Below are positions 1 through 7,093 of a DNA stretch of 9,318 nt, in pieces. Source of the stretch: Bacteroidales bacterium. GTDB lineage: Bacteria; Bacteroidota; Bacteroidia; Bacteroidales; P3. Positions within the stretch are counted from its first letter, which is position 1. Every line of letters begins with the position of its first letter. Where the stretch lies: positions 1 through 9,318 of the forward strand of contig JAFZEK010000285.1 in the NCBI GenBank assembly GCA_017560705.1, given 5' to 3'. Both the position numbers and the translations under genes were made by a program. The notes under the pieces are model-generated. The model searched no databases, had not been told where the DNA came from, and was given only the letters and a program-made list of their open reading frames with translations.

Positions 1-1143
1 AAAGAGAAAGCTCCTTGTATTATATTCATCGACGAGATAGACGCAATAGGTAGAGCCAGAGGCAAAAACTCTTTCTCTAATGCCAACGACGAAAGAGAAA
101 ACACCCTGAACCAACTACTAACCGAGATGGACGGCTTTGGCACCAATGCAGGAGTAATAGTGCTAGCTGCCACCAACCGTGCCGATGTGCTAGACAAAGC
201 ATTGCTAAGAGCCGGACGTTTTGACCGTCAGATATATGTAGAGCTTCCCGACCTTAAGGAAAGAGAAGAAATATTTGGAGTACACATGCGTCCATTGAAG
301 CTGGGAGCCGATGTGAATAGGGACTTCTTGGCAAAACAAACACCGGGATTTTCGGGTGCCGATATTGCCAACGTGTGCAACGAAGCAGCACTTATAGCTG
401 CTCGCAGAAATAAGAACGAAATAGAAAAACAAGACTTCCTAGATGCAGTAGACCGCATAGTAGGAGGTTTGGAAAAGAAGAACAAAGTAATATCTGCTCA
501 TGAAAAACGCGTGATAGCATACCACGAAAGTGGACACGCTAGTGTGGGCTGGCTTTTGGAACACGCACATCCACTAGTGAAAGTGAGCATTGTGCCTAGA
601 GGTAAAAGCCTAGGAGCAGCATGGTACTTGCCAGAAGAAAGACAGATAACTACTTACGAACAACTCTTCGACGAAATTACAGCCACTTTGGCCGGAAGAG
701 CTAGTGAAGAAATAGTGTTTGGAAAAATAAGCACCGGAGCTTTAAGCGACCTAGAAAGAGTGACCAAACAAGCCTTCGCAATGGTGGCCTATTATGGTTT
801 GAACCCAAAAGTGGGCAACGTATGCTTCTACGATTCCACAGGTCGTAGCGACATGGGATTCACCAAACCTTTCAGCGAAAAAACTGCCGAGCTGATAGAC
901 GAAGAAGTGCATAACATGCTAGAAGAAGCCTACGAAAGAGCTAAAAATATACTTTCCGAGCATAGAGACCAACTAGACAAATTGGCTAATTTGCTTATAG
1001 AGAAAGAAGTGGTGTTTAGAGAAGATTTGGAAAACATATATGGCAAAAGACCTTTTGACAAAGAAGAAACCGAAGAGTCAAAAGAAAAAGAACCAGACAA
1101 TTCTTCATCGACTACTGAAAACGACACTAGTGCTGCACAATAA
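1..1143 (+). CDS. ftsH: ATP-dependent zinc metalloprotease FtsH (5' end missing)
   Basis: FtsH is a membrane-anchored AAA+ protease that extracts and degrades unstable or misassembled membrane and some soluble proteins. The reading frame is open from base 1, so the N-terminal membrane segments and Walker A lie outside the window; 380 residues are visible. In order: Walker B (CIIFIDEID, visible residues 6-14), the second region of homology with its arginine-finger stretch RAGRFDR (70-76), the AAA lid (FSGADIANVCNEAA), the zinc site HESGH (175-179, bases 523-537), and the probable third zinc ligand Asp about residue 250 in SDLERVT. HESGH replaces the more common HEAGH but keeps both histidines and the glutamate. 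The last 25 or so residues are a Glu/Lys/Ser-rich tail, usual in this family. The next gene starts 56 bases downstream on the same strand. The identification is secure. Confidence 0.97.
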   Translation, partial: KEKAPCIIFIDEIDAIGRARGKNSFSNANDERENTLNQLLTEMDGFGTNAGVIVLAATNRADVLDKALLRAGRFDRQIYVELPDLKEREEIFGVHMRPLKLGADVNRDFLAKQTPGFSGADIANVCNEAALIAARRNKNEIEKQDFLDAVDRIVGGLEKKNKVISAHEKRVIAYHESGHASVGWLLEHAHPLVKVSIVPRGKSLGAAWYLPEERQITTYEQLFDEITATLAGRASEEIVFGKISTGALSDLERVTKQAFAMVAYYGLNPKVGNVCFYDSTGRSDMGFTKPFSEKTAELIDEEVHNMLEEAYERAKNILSEHRDQLDKLANLLIEKEVVFREDLENIYGKRPFDKEETEESKEKEPDNSSSTTENDTSAAQ

Positions 1144-1199
1144 ATAATAGTTGTGCAGTGGCTAGCGAAAGAAAGTGAAGAACCTACAATGCTAATGAA

Positions 1200-1787
1200 A
1201 TGGGAAAAGATACAGGAATAAAAGAACGCATAATAGCAAGGATACAAAAGGCCTTGGAGAATAAAGTAGCAGTAAAGGAGAATGTAACCAATGAGTTGCA
1301 CAGTTCGGAAGAACATGACGACCCATCAGTGACATTTGTGGAAAACTTTATAAAGAAGAACAAAAAACTGTTTTACTGCACATCCGAAGCCGAAATAAAA
1401 AGCGTTCTTGAACACATCATTAGGCAACATACGTTGGATAACATACGTTGCTGTTCGTCGTCTTTGACGTATTTCTTCAACAAGCTAGGCTTGAACCAAA
1501 TAAAAGCACCTGTATCTATGGAAGAATGCGATGTGTGTATTATTCCCTGCGATGGAATGATAGCATCTGATGCCACATTGATAATTACAGATGGGCAAGA
1601 CGAATTGTATCTACCCAAGAAAACGCTGATATTATTTGCATTCACATCCAAAGCATCATCCACATGGAACGAGGCTCTAAAAAAACTTGGAGACCTATAC
1701 GACCAAGGATTGCCCAACAAAATATTGCGAATAAACCCAGTGGAAACTGCTTTCCAAAGGATATATCTGATTCTGTCCGAAGACTAA
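1200..1787 (+). CDS. LUD-domain protein (LutC/YkgG-like)
   Basis: This 195-residue protein resembles the LUD (LutB/LutC, YkgG) family. The support is its place between ftsH and cdsA, a place this family often takes in Bacteroidota, and the central segment ECDVCIIPCDGMIASDATL (about residues 109-127), which matches the family pattern of a strand followed by an 'A-x-T/D-G/A-T/S' turn. The N-terminus is a charged helix (GIKERIIARIQKALENK) typical of these proteins. LUD proteins in other bacteria are linked to L-lactate oxidation with LutA and LutB, but neither is present here, so a lactate role should not be assumed; the function of the ftsH-linked version is unknown to me. No membrane segment or signal peptide is visible. 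The start at ATG 1200 is the first in frame after the ftsH stop. The family call is moderately sure. Confidence 0.72.
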   Translation: MGKDTGIKERIIARIQKALENKVAVKENVTNELHSSEEHDDPSVTFVENFIKKNKKLFYCTSEAEIKSVLEHIIRQHTLDNIRCCSSSLTYFFNKLGLNQIKAPVSMEECDVCIIPCDGMIASDATLIITDGQDELYLPKKTLILFAFTSKASSTWNEALKKLGDLYDQGLPNKILRINPVETAFQRIYLILSED

Positions 1788-1910
1788 TATATTATAAAGG
1801 AAAGAGAAAAACGATTAGAGATAGACTATTGGCATTGTGAATAAAAACACACGGCTAAAAAGAAAGAGATTGTAAACACGAAAAAAAATAGCACACATAT
1901 ACGATAAAAT

Positions 1911-2759
1911 ATGAAGAAGTTTTTGACAAGAGTCCTGTCGGGATTTGTGTTTGTGGTGATAGTATGCACCTGCATTTTATTAGGAGAGTTTGGCCATGCG
2001 GCATTGTTTTTGTTTGTCAGCATGGTATGCCTTCACGAATTTTACAGAGCACTCTCAAACCAAGGAGTAAAAGTTTCAGCCCCAATGGGTATTACTATTG
2101 GAGCATTGGTGTACCTCACAGTTTCGTGTATGATATTGTTCGAGCTGTCATCTATGCTACTATTGGTTCTAATACCGCTGTTCATGGTAGTATTCTTATT
2201 ACATCTTTGGAAAAACGTCGAAAAGCCATTCGAAAACATTTCCTACACGCTGTGCGGAATAGTTTATGTGTGCATACCGTTGTCTCTAACCCTATTATTG
2301 GCAAAACCCATCTATATGTCTACAGATGTTGTTGCATACTTATACTTACCATTAAATATATTAGGCATATTGGTGCTCCAATGGGTTAGCGACAGTTTTG
2401 CATATCTAACAGGCGTTTGCATAGGCAAACATCCTTTATTTCCAAAGCATTCGCCCAAGAAAAGCTGGGAAGGATTTATCGGAGGATTATTGTTCTGCAT
2501 ATTGGCAGGCTACCTCATTGGTACTTATATCTCCACAGATTTTTCCGTTACCGATTGGATAGTGATGGCTATGATTGTGCCAATAATAGGTACTCTTGGC
2601 GACTTGGTGGAAAGCATGTTCAAACGCAGCATGAACATTAAAGACACAGGAAACATAATGCCTGGACACGGCGGACTAATGGACAGATTCGATAGTCTTA
2701 TCATGACCACGCCTTTCCTTTTGGCATATTTACTTATAAAATACACATTATTCGTATAA
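1911..2759 (+). CDS. cdsA: Phosphatidate cytidylyltransferase (CDP-diacylglycerol synthase)
   Basis: CdsA converts phosphatidic acid and CTP to CDP-diacylglycerol, the branch point for phosphatidylethanolamine and phosphatidylglycerol, in the inner membrane. The 282-residue product is almost entirely hydrophobic segments. The C-terminal CDS-family signature is complete: S235-M-F-K-R through K244-D245, then PGHGGLMDRFD to residue 261, including the metal-binding aspartates. The upstream conserved block SPKKSWEGFIGG (181-192) is also present. Length is normal for the family. ATG 1911 sits at the start of the first hydrophobic segment and follows an A-rich stretch with no Shine-Dalgarno, as is usual in Bacteroidota. 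psd follows after 21 bases, which indicates co-transcription. The 123 bases upstream, between it and the LUD gene, hold no recognisable promoter or terminator. Confidence 0.96.
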   Translation: MKKFLTRVLSGFVFVVIVCTCILLGEFGHAALFLFVSMVCLHEFYRALSNQGVKVSAPMGITIGALVYLTVSCMILFELSSMLLLVLIPLFMVVFLLHLWKNVEKPFENISYTLCGIVYVCIPLSLTLLLAKPIYMSTDVVAYLYLPLNILGILVLQWVSDSFAYLTGVCIGKHPLFPKHSPKKSWEGFIGGLLFCILAGYLIGTYISTDFSVTDWIVMAMIVPIIGTLGDLVESMFKRSMNIKDTGNIMPGHGGLMDRFDSLIMTTPFLLAYLLIKYTLFV

Positions 2760-2780
2760 CAGACTAAATATAAATACATC

Positions 2781-3461
2781 ATGCATATACATAGAGAAGG
2801 ACGAAAACTTATTTCCCTTTGCTTTTTGACAATAGCAATTCTTATACTTTTGGTGGCAATGTTTGTTCCACATCTTACAGTGTTCCACTACTTATTTTTT
2901 GCGGTTCTTATTATTTGCTCGTTGCTTGTTACAAGCTTTTTCCGCATACCCAATAGGATATTTACATCCAATGAAAGTGAGGTTATAGCACCCGCAGACG
3001 GAAAAATAGTGGTAATAGAAGACGTATACGAAAAAGAATGGTTGAAAACAGAGTGCCGACAAGTATCCATTTTTATGAGTCCTGCTAACGTCCACGTAAA
3101 CCGCTATCCGGTAACCGGAAAGATAGAATACGTCAGATACCACAAAGGTAATTATTTCATTGCCTCTCACCCAAAAAGCTCTGTACTAAACGAACACAGC
3201 AGCGTGGGCATAGTAATGGAAAACGGAACTAAGATTTTCTTGAGACAGATAGCCGGAGCTATGGCAAGAAGAATCGTATGCTACGCCAAAGAAGGAGAAG
3301 ATGTGAAGCAAAATCAAGAACTTGGCTTCATAAAATTTGGTAGCAGAGTAGACCTTTTCATACCCCTCGACGCTATGATAGATGTAGACTTGGAAGACGT
3401 GGTAAAAGGTGGAATATCGCCTATAGCAGTGTTGAATGAAAAGCCTGTAGTAAATGACTGA
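2781..3461 (+). CDS. psd: Phosphatidylserine decarboxylase proenzyme, short type
   Basis: Psd decarboxylates phosphatidylserine to phosphatidylethanolamine and uses a pyruvoyl group made by self-cleavage. The 226-residue product belongs to the short class found in Bacteroidota and many other bacteria. Two hydrophobic segments (about residues 10-30 and 34-53) anchor it in the membrane. The APADG motif (70-74) and NVHVNRYP (103-110) carry the conserved Asp and His. The cleavage motif is FGS (186-188), so the predicted break is between Gly187 and Ser188, leaving a large beta chain and a small alpha chain of about 39 residues. It lies 21 bases after cdsA, whose product feeds the same pathway. The enzyme between them, phosphatidylserine synthase (pssA), which often sits next to psd, is not in the window. 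Confidence 0.93.
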   Translation: MHIHREGRKLISLCFLTIAILILLVAMFVPHLTVFHYLFFAVLIICSLLVTSFFRIPNRIFTSNESEVIAPADGKIVVIEDVYEKEWLKTECRQVSIFMSPANVHVNRYPVTGKIEYVRYHKGNYFIASHPKSSVLNEHSSVGIVMENGTKIFLRQIAGAMARRIVCYAKEGEDVKQNQELGFIKFGSRVDLFIPLDAMIDVDLEDVVKGGISPIAVLNEKPVVND

Positions 3462-4155
3462 GGAAGTTTATAAGATGCTACATTCGCAAGTAGTATACGA
3501 AGACAACCACATCATTGTGCTGAACAAACTCCCTGGACAGATAGTGCAAGGAGATAAAACCGGCGATGTGTGTCTTACCGACTTACTCAAAGACTACTTA
3601 AAAATAAAATACAACAAGCCGGGAAATGTATTTTGTGGCCTAGTACACCGTTTGGATAGACCTGTAAGTGGATTGGTAATGTTTGCAAAAACAGACAAAG
3701 CCCTTACGAGACTTACAAAGATGGTAAAAGACCGCAAAGTGAACAAAACATATTTGGCTATAGTGAAAAATGCCCCTAAAACGCCTTCTGCTACACTTGA
3801 AAACTACATAAAGAAGAATGAAAAGCAAAACAAATCTTACATTGTAAAAGAAGGCACAAAGGATAGTAAAATAGCAGTGTTGGACTACTCTGTAGTAGGA
3901 TACAGCTCTGGCGGATACACACTACTTGAAGTACATCTACATACAGGCCGACATCACCAAATAAGAACACAACTATCCAACATTGGCTCTCCTATAAGAG
4001 GCGATTTAAAATACGGCTACCCAAGGTCTAATCCGGATGGAAGCATAAGTCTGCATAGCTATAAATTGGAATTCGAACATCCCATAAAGAAAGAGATTAT
4101 CACACTAGAAGCAAAACCCATAACAAAAGATGCTTTATGGTCTGCATTCTTTTAA
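3454..4155 (+). CDS. RluA/RluD-family RNA pseudouridine synthase
   Basis: This enzyme isomerises specific uridines in rRNA or tRNA to pseudouridine. The family's catalytic motif is present as HRLDRPVSG (residues 65-73), with Asp68 as the expected nucleophile, followed by FAKT and the downstream block HTGRHHQIRTQL, a standard RluA-family element. The product is 233 residues and has no S4 domain, so it is a short stand-alone catalytic type; the exact target site cannot be told from sequence. The longest frame starts at ATG 3454 and overlaps the psd stop by 8 bases. A second in-frame ATG at 3475 (MLHSQVVYEDNHI) has GAGGAA (3460-3465) 9 bases upstream and removes the overlap, so it is an equally plausible start. 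Translation coupled to psd is likely either way. Confidence 0.92.
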   Translation: MTEEVYKMLHSQVVYEDNHIIVLNKLPGQIVQGDKTGDVCLTDLLKDYLKIKYNKPGNVFCGLVHRLDRPVSGLVMFAKTDKALTRLTKMVKDRKVNKTYLAIVKNAPKTPSATLENYIKKNEKQNKSYIVKEGTKDSKIAVLDYSVVGYSSGGYTLLEVHLHTGRHHQIRTQLSNIGSPIRGDLKYGYPRSNPDGSISLHSYKLEFEHPIKKEIITLEAKPITKDALWSAFF

Positions 4156-4180
4156 TTTTCTATAGATAGTCAATCAGTCT

Positions 4181-4228
4181 AAGAAAACCGGTCGATCGAT
4201 TTGCAAAAATCAATCGACCGGTTTTCTT
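4181..4228. terminator. Bidirectional hairpin terminator between convergent genes
   Basis: Arms 4181-4202 and 4207-4228 pair over 22 positions with a single C/A mismatch (4197 with 4212), closed by a four-base GCAA loop of the GNRA type. The outer ends of the stem are AAGAAAACCGG and CCGGTTTTCTT, so RNA made from either strand ends in a U-rich run after a GC-rich core. It sits 25 bases after the pseudouridine synthase stop and 142 bases beyond the truA stop, as expected for a shared terminator. Confidence 0.85.
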
Positions 4229-4312
4229 TAAATGATCGAGCATCACTATACACACCGATCGATCATTTTCCTTTTTCCGATCGATCAGTATGGGTGCATA
4301 TAGTCGACTATA
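4193..4312. repeat. Cluster of CGATCGAT-type palindromes
   Basis: CGATCGAT occurs at 4193-4200, 4256-4263 and 4278-4285. The last two lie inside an 11-base direct repeat CCGATCGATCA (4255-4265 and 4277-4287) spaced 22 bases apart. Related GATCGA and TGATCG pieces fall between them. A perfect 14-base palindrome TATAGTCGACTATA follows at 4299-4312. The gap is non-coding and between convergent genes. Whether the cluster does anything beyond termination cannot be told. Confidence 0.6.
4230..4276 (+). terminator. Possible second hairpin with T-rich tail
   Basis: AAATGATCG (4230-4238) pairs with CGATCATTT (4260-4268) around a 21-base loop, and TTTTCCTTTTT follows on the plus strand. It is weaker than the preceding hairpin because of the long loop and low GC, and may act as a back-up terminator. 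It could also be an incidental result of the repeated GATCGATC motif in this gap. Confidence 0.4.
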
Positions 4313-4370
4313 ATTTTATCTTTGGCAATAATCACTCACAATCTATGTTATTGCACACCCAGTTTTCCAA

Positions 4371-5153
4371 TTATTCTATTTCCTTTGATAGCACATCGTC
4401 ATCAAATGGATATTCTATATGCGTAAGGAATAAAGCCTTTGCCGGCAACGACGTTCCGGCATTGCAACGATTCTTACTTTCTATCACCTCTTTAAAGCCT
4501 TCTAACGACAATTTTCCTCTTCCTACATCTAATATTGTCCCGGTTATGCTTCGCACCATATTACGCAAGAATCTATTGGCCGTAATAGTGAAAACCAACT
4601 GTTTTCCCACAAAGTCATCTTCCCATTTCCATTCGGCATGAAGTATTTCGCAGTTGTTGGTCGCGGTCTGTGTATGCAGTTTGGAAAAAGACGTAAAATC
4701 CTCATAGGTTTTAAGTATCTCACAAGCAGCGTTCATCATATCCAAGTCGGGATAATAGAAGATTCTATGTATGAAATCGTTCTTAAAGGGCTTCTTATCC
4801 ACCGTAAGAAAATACTTGTAGGTGCGACTAGTAGCACTAAATCGAGCATGAAGGTCGTCGCTAACAGGAAAGATACTAAAGATCTGTATATCATTGGGCA
4901 AGAAAGAATTTAGCTTAAAAACTAGATTCTTCAATTGCTCGGAAGAGAAGACATTATCCGTCTCGAAATGAGCATAAAACGAGGAAGCATGCACACCTGT
5001 ATCCGTTCTTCCACAGCCCACAATATTTATCTCTTGGTGTAGCAACAAGCCTAGAGCGTTCTCCATAGTCTGCTGAATGCTAGAAGCGTTGGGCTGTATC
5101 TGCCATCCATGATAGTTAGCACCATTATAGCTAAGATGAATAAAGTATCTCAT
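4371..5153 (-). CDS. truA: tRNA pseudouridine(38-40) synthase TruA
   Basis: TruA makes pseudouridine at positions 38, 39 and 40 in the anticodon stem-loop of many tRNAs. The 260-residue product is of normal length. It opens with the family N-terminus MRYFIHLSYNGANYHGWQ, and carries the catalytic motif GCGRTDTGVHA (residues 47-56, Asp51 the nucleophile), the LNSFLPNDI block (81-89), the HARFSATSRTYKY segment (102-114) and the late RNMVRSITGTILDVGRGK block. It lies 28 bases downstream of the HAD phosphatase on the same strand, so the two are probably co-transcribed. It converges on the plus-strand pseudouridine synthase gene, so two RNA-modifying enzymes meet tail to tail here. Confidence 0.96.
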   Translation of the reverse strand: MRYFIHLSYNGANYHGWQIQPNASSIQQTMENALGLLLHQEINIVGCGRTDTGVHASSFYAHFETDNVFSSEQLKNLVFKLNSFLPNDIQIFSIFPVSDDLHARFSATSRTYKYFLTVDKKPFKNDFIHRIFYYPDLDMMNAACEILKTYEDFTSFSKLHTQTATNNCEILHAEWKWEDDFVGKQLVFTITANRFLRNMVRSITGTILDVGRGKLSLEGFKEVIESKNRCNAGTSLPAKALFLTHIEYPFDDDVLSKEIE

Positions 5154-5181
5154 AGTCTTCAGAAATAGGGTTTTAAAATCG

Positions 5182-5841
5182 TTAGCACAAGATTTTCATT
5201 ATATCTAGTATCTCCATTGGTTCATGCACTATATAGTCGGCGTGGTGGTTTGTAAGCTCTTCCACAGTCCTTAATCCCCAAGCTACGCCTACACTCCTAA
5301 CTCCGGCATTCTGTGCAGTTTGCATATCCACACCCGAATCTCCTACATACAAAACCTCATCTTTCTGAACACCGGCTGCTTCTATTATCTCATTCACTAT
5401 AGCAGGATTGGGCTTGGGGTCCATTCCATCCCTATGCCCTATCACCTTCACAAAATGGGTATTTTGGAAAAAATGTGCCGTTATTTCCAGCGTCGCCTGA
5501 TGATATTTATTAGAAGCTACCCCTATCTTTACATTATTAGCACTCAGTTTGCTTAGCAGTTCTTCTATTCCGCTGTAGGGGTAAGTCTCGTCGGTACCAT
5601 GTAAGGCATAGTAGGCTGCAAATATTTCCTTCACTTGCATTATCGTGTCCTCGCTCCTATTGCCTTCGGGCAAAGCTCGCTCTATCAGTTTATAAAAGCC
5701 ATTTCCTATCTTTGTCTTGTAGTCATCGACGCTATGAGTAGGAAAACCGCATTTTTCCAAAGCATAGTTTACGCTATTGGCAAGGTCGTTGATAGTATAT
5801 AATAGTGTACCGTCTAAATCAAATATTACAAGCTTTATCAT
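5182..5841 (-). CDS. HAD-family phosphatase, phosphoglycolate-phosphatase-like
   Basis: This is a haloacid dehalogenase superfamily hydrolase of 219 residues with all four motifs: DLDGT (Asp8 nucleophile, Asp10 acid/base), the VASNK segment (Ser110), Lys143 in DPKPNP, and GDSGVDM (167-173, Asp168 and Asp172 for magnesium). A helical cap occupies about residues 15-85, which marks it as subfamily I, closest in layout to Gph phosphoglycolate phosphatases. Substrate choice in this group cannot be fixed from sequence; pyrophosphatase or other sugar-phosphate phosphatase activity is possible. truA follows 28 bases downstream. ATG at 5841 gives the standard MIKLVIFDLDGT start. It lies beyond the terminator that follows the tRNA gene; no clear promoter of its own is visible in the short AT-rich gap. 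Confidence 0.88.
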   Translation of the reverse strand: MIKLVIFDLDGTLLYTINDLANSVNYALEKCGFPTHSVDDYKTKIGNGFYKLIERALPEGNRSEDTIMQVKEIFAAYYALHGTDETYPYSGIEELLSKLSANNVKIGVASNKYHQATLEITAHFFQNTHFVKVIGHRDGMDPKPNPAIVNEIIEAAGVQKDEVLYVGDSGVDMQTAQNAGVRSVGVAWGLRTVEELTNHHADYIVHEPMEILDIMKILC

Positions 5842-5885
5842 ATTATATGAAAGTGTATTTTTTTCTTTTAGGGATAAACGAATAT

Positions 5886-5927
5886 AAAAAAAGGAGCTGA
5901 AAATAAATCTTCAATTTCCAACTCCTT
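5886..5927 (-). terminator. Rho-independent terminator after tRNA-Gln
   Basis: Reading the minus strand, AAGGAGTTGGAAA (5927-5915) pairs with TTTCAGCTCCTT (5902-5891), imperfect at the centre of the stem, and runs into a run of at least seven T (5892-5886). It begins 7 bases after the mature 3' end of the tRNA and lies upstream of the HAD gene, so it should end the tRNA transcript. Confidence 0.82.
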
Positions 5928-5933
5928 AATCTG

Positions 5934-6004
5934 TTGTCCCACCAGGACTCGAACCTAGACAGACAGAACCAAAACCTGTAGTGCTGCCATTACACCATGG
6001 GACA
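5934..6004 (-). tRNA. tRNA-Gln (anticodon UUG)
   Basis: The minus strand folds into a complete 71-base cloverleaf. The acceptor stem is TGTCCCA with TGGGACA. The D arm is GTG/CAC around TAATGGCAG. The anticodon stem is ACAGG/TCTGT with loop TTTTGGT, giving anticodon TTG (UUG, glutamine). The variable loop has 4 bases, and the T arm is CTAGG/CCTGG around TTCGAGT. The U1-A72 first pair agrees with glutamine tRNAs. The discriminator is A and it is followed by CAG, so the CCA end is not encoded and must be added by the CCA-adding enzyme. It has its own promoter upstream and terminator downstream. Confidence 0.95.
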
Positions 6005-6066
6005 ATCACCTCGAACACTTGCTTGTTGTTAGCTTCACATCTCGTGTGTCGTTCGAATTACGAGTG

Positions 6067-6098
6067 CAAAGATACACACTTTTTTCATTCCCACCAAA
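6067..6098 (-). promoter_or_regulatory. Bacteroidota-type promoter for tRNA-Gln
   Basis: On the minus strand TTTG (6098-6095) is followed after 20 bases by TATCTTTG (6074-6067). This matches the published Bacteroides/Flavobacterium sigma-factor consensus TTTG, 19-21 bases, TAnnTTTG. Transcription would begin near 6060, about 55 bases before the mature tRNA 5' end. The predicted leader has a possible short hairpin (ACGAG/CTCGT, 6060-6064 with 6041-6045). Confidence 0.8.
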
Positions 6099-6359
6099 TA
6101 TTTTTTCAATTATTTTTATTACTTTTTCTTTAGTATGCAATATTTCAATTCTTTACAACCGTATTTTTTTATTATTTTCCACCCTATTTTACCCTAAAAA
6201 CAGTGTTTTTTTTGTTGTAAAAAGAGCTTTTTTCCCACTTTTGCACCTAGTAGTGCTTATTTTTATTCATTATTCAAATAACACACTGTTTTTCAAACAA
6301 TAAAGAGCATTTCTGCATTAAAAACATATTTTTTCTACTCTCGATAGCGAAAAAAGTAG
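6099..6359. other. T-rich non-coding spacer
   Basis: This stretch between the divergent tRNA-Gln and nitroreductase genes is dominated by runs of T on the plus strand. It has no convincing gene, RNA or long repeat. One weak inverted repeat, TTTTTTC (6329-6335) with GAAAAAA (6349-6355), lies just before the candidate nitroreductase promoter. An open frame across the region encodes only a Phe/Ile-rich low-complexity string caused by the T runs. Confidence 0.6.
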
Positions 6360-6367
6360 TAATTTTG
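6360..6367 (+). promoter_or_regulatory. Candidate -7 element for the nitroreductase gene
   Basis: TAATTTTG fits the Bacteroidota -7 consensus TAnnTTTG and lies 57 bases before the nitroreductase ATG. No good TTTG -33 element is present 19-21 bases upstream; the nearest is a TTTC with a spacing of 24. The call therefore rests on one half of the promoter only. Confidence 0.45.
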
Positions 6368-6424
6368 CAACAGATTTTGCCCTACGGCTAAACATAAACT
6401 GACGAATTAAAAACACATAATACG

Positions 6425-6952
6425 ATGAAAAATTTACGCGAGATACTTATGCAACGTCGTAGTATAAGAAAATATACTACCGACCTCATTACCAAGGACG
6501 AACAAAAGAGCATCCTAGAAGCCGGACTTATGGCTCCTACATCCAAAAACTCTCGCCCTTGGAATTTTATAGTAGTGGACGACAAAGAGACTTTAGAACA
6601 GCTTGGCAAGTGCAAAAAGTTTGGTGCAATGAGTGTTGCTGGCTGTGCAATGGCTGTAGTTGTAGTAGCCGATTCCAGCCTAAGCGAAGCATGGATAGAG
6701 GATTGCAGCATTGCAGCTGCTTTTATGCAACTACGTGTCGAAGAGCTTGGAATGGGCAGCTGCTGGGTGCAAATAAGAGAACGCATGTTCGACGAAAACA
6801 CTACAGCGCAGCAATATGTAAAAAATCTCCTTTCCATTCCCGAAGAAATGGAAGTAGAATGTATACTTACCATAGGCCACAAAGCCGAAGAGAGAAAACC
6901 TCTCGACCCCGAAAAAGCTCTTTGGGAAAGAGTGCATCAAAATAAATGGTAG
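6425..6952 (+). CDS. Nitroreductase-family FMN oxidoreductase
   Basis: The 175-residue product is a short-type nitroreductase, a soluble FMN enzyme that uses NAD(P)H to reduce nitro compounds, quinones or flavins; the physiological substrate is unknown. FMN-contacting motifs are clear: RRSIRKY (residues 11-17) at the N-terminus, APTSKNSRPW (37-46) and GMGSCWVQIRER (109-120). The C-terminal segment ILTIGHKAEERKPLDP is the usual family ending. It is encoded alone: a divergent tRNA lies upstream, and a terminator and a convergent gene lie downstream. The ATG at 6425 gives the expected MKNLREILMQRRS start and follows an A-rich stretch without a Shine-Dalgarno. Confidence 0.93.
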   Translation: MKNLREILMQRRSIRKYTTDLITKDEQKSILEAGLMAPTSKNSRPWNFIVVDDKETLEQLGKCKKFGAMSVAGCAMAVVVVADSSLSEAWIEDCSIAAAFMQLRVEELGMGSCWVQIRERMFDENTTAQQYVKNLLSIPEEMEVECILTIGHKAEERKPLDPEKALWERVHQNKW

Positions 6953-6989
6953 AGCAACTAACAACCTAAACATCAACCTATAATACAGC

Positions 6990-7031
6990 AAGTCCACGAC
7001 TCATCGATTTCCGTTGCGTCGTGGACTTTTT
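6990..7031 (+). terminator. Rho-independent terminator after the nitroreductase gene
   Basis: AAGTCCACGAC (6990-7000) pairs perfectly with GTCGTGGACTT (7018-7028), 11 bp with a 17-base loop, and a run of five T (7027-7031) follows on the plus strand. It begins 37 bases after the stop codon. On the minus strand the same hairpin lacks a T run, so it is a poor terminator for the convergent kinase gene. Confidence 0.88.
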
Positions 7032-7093
7032 ACTTTCATTAATTATATCTGCATCTATATGTATCGCTATCAATGAGCGAGACATAAAGCATT

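Noticed and set aside
523..537. Inactive FtsH because of HESGH in place of HEAGH
   Set aside because: The changed residue is a variable position of HExxH; both zinc histidines and the catalytic glutamate remain.
4201..4641. Plus-strand open frame of 146 codons
   Set aside because: It begins inside the terminator hairpin and runs antisense over truA, which is the clear gene.
6019..6303. Plus-strand open frame of 94 codons between the tRNA and the nitroreductase gene
   Set aside because: Its translation is Phe/Ile/Leu-rich low complexity caused by T runs, it runs across the tRNA promoter on the other strand, and it resembles no family I know.
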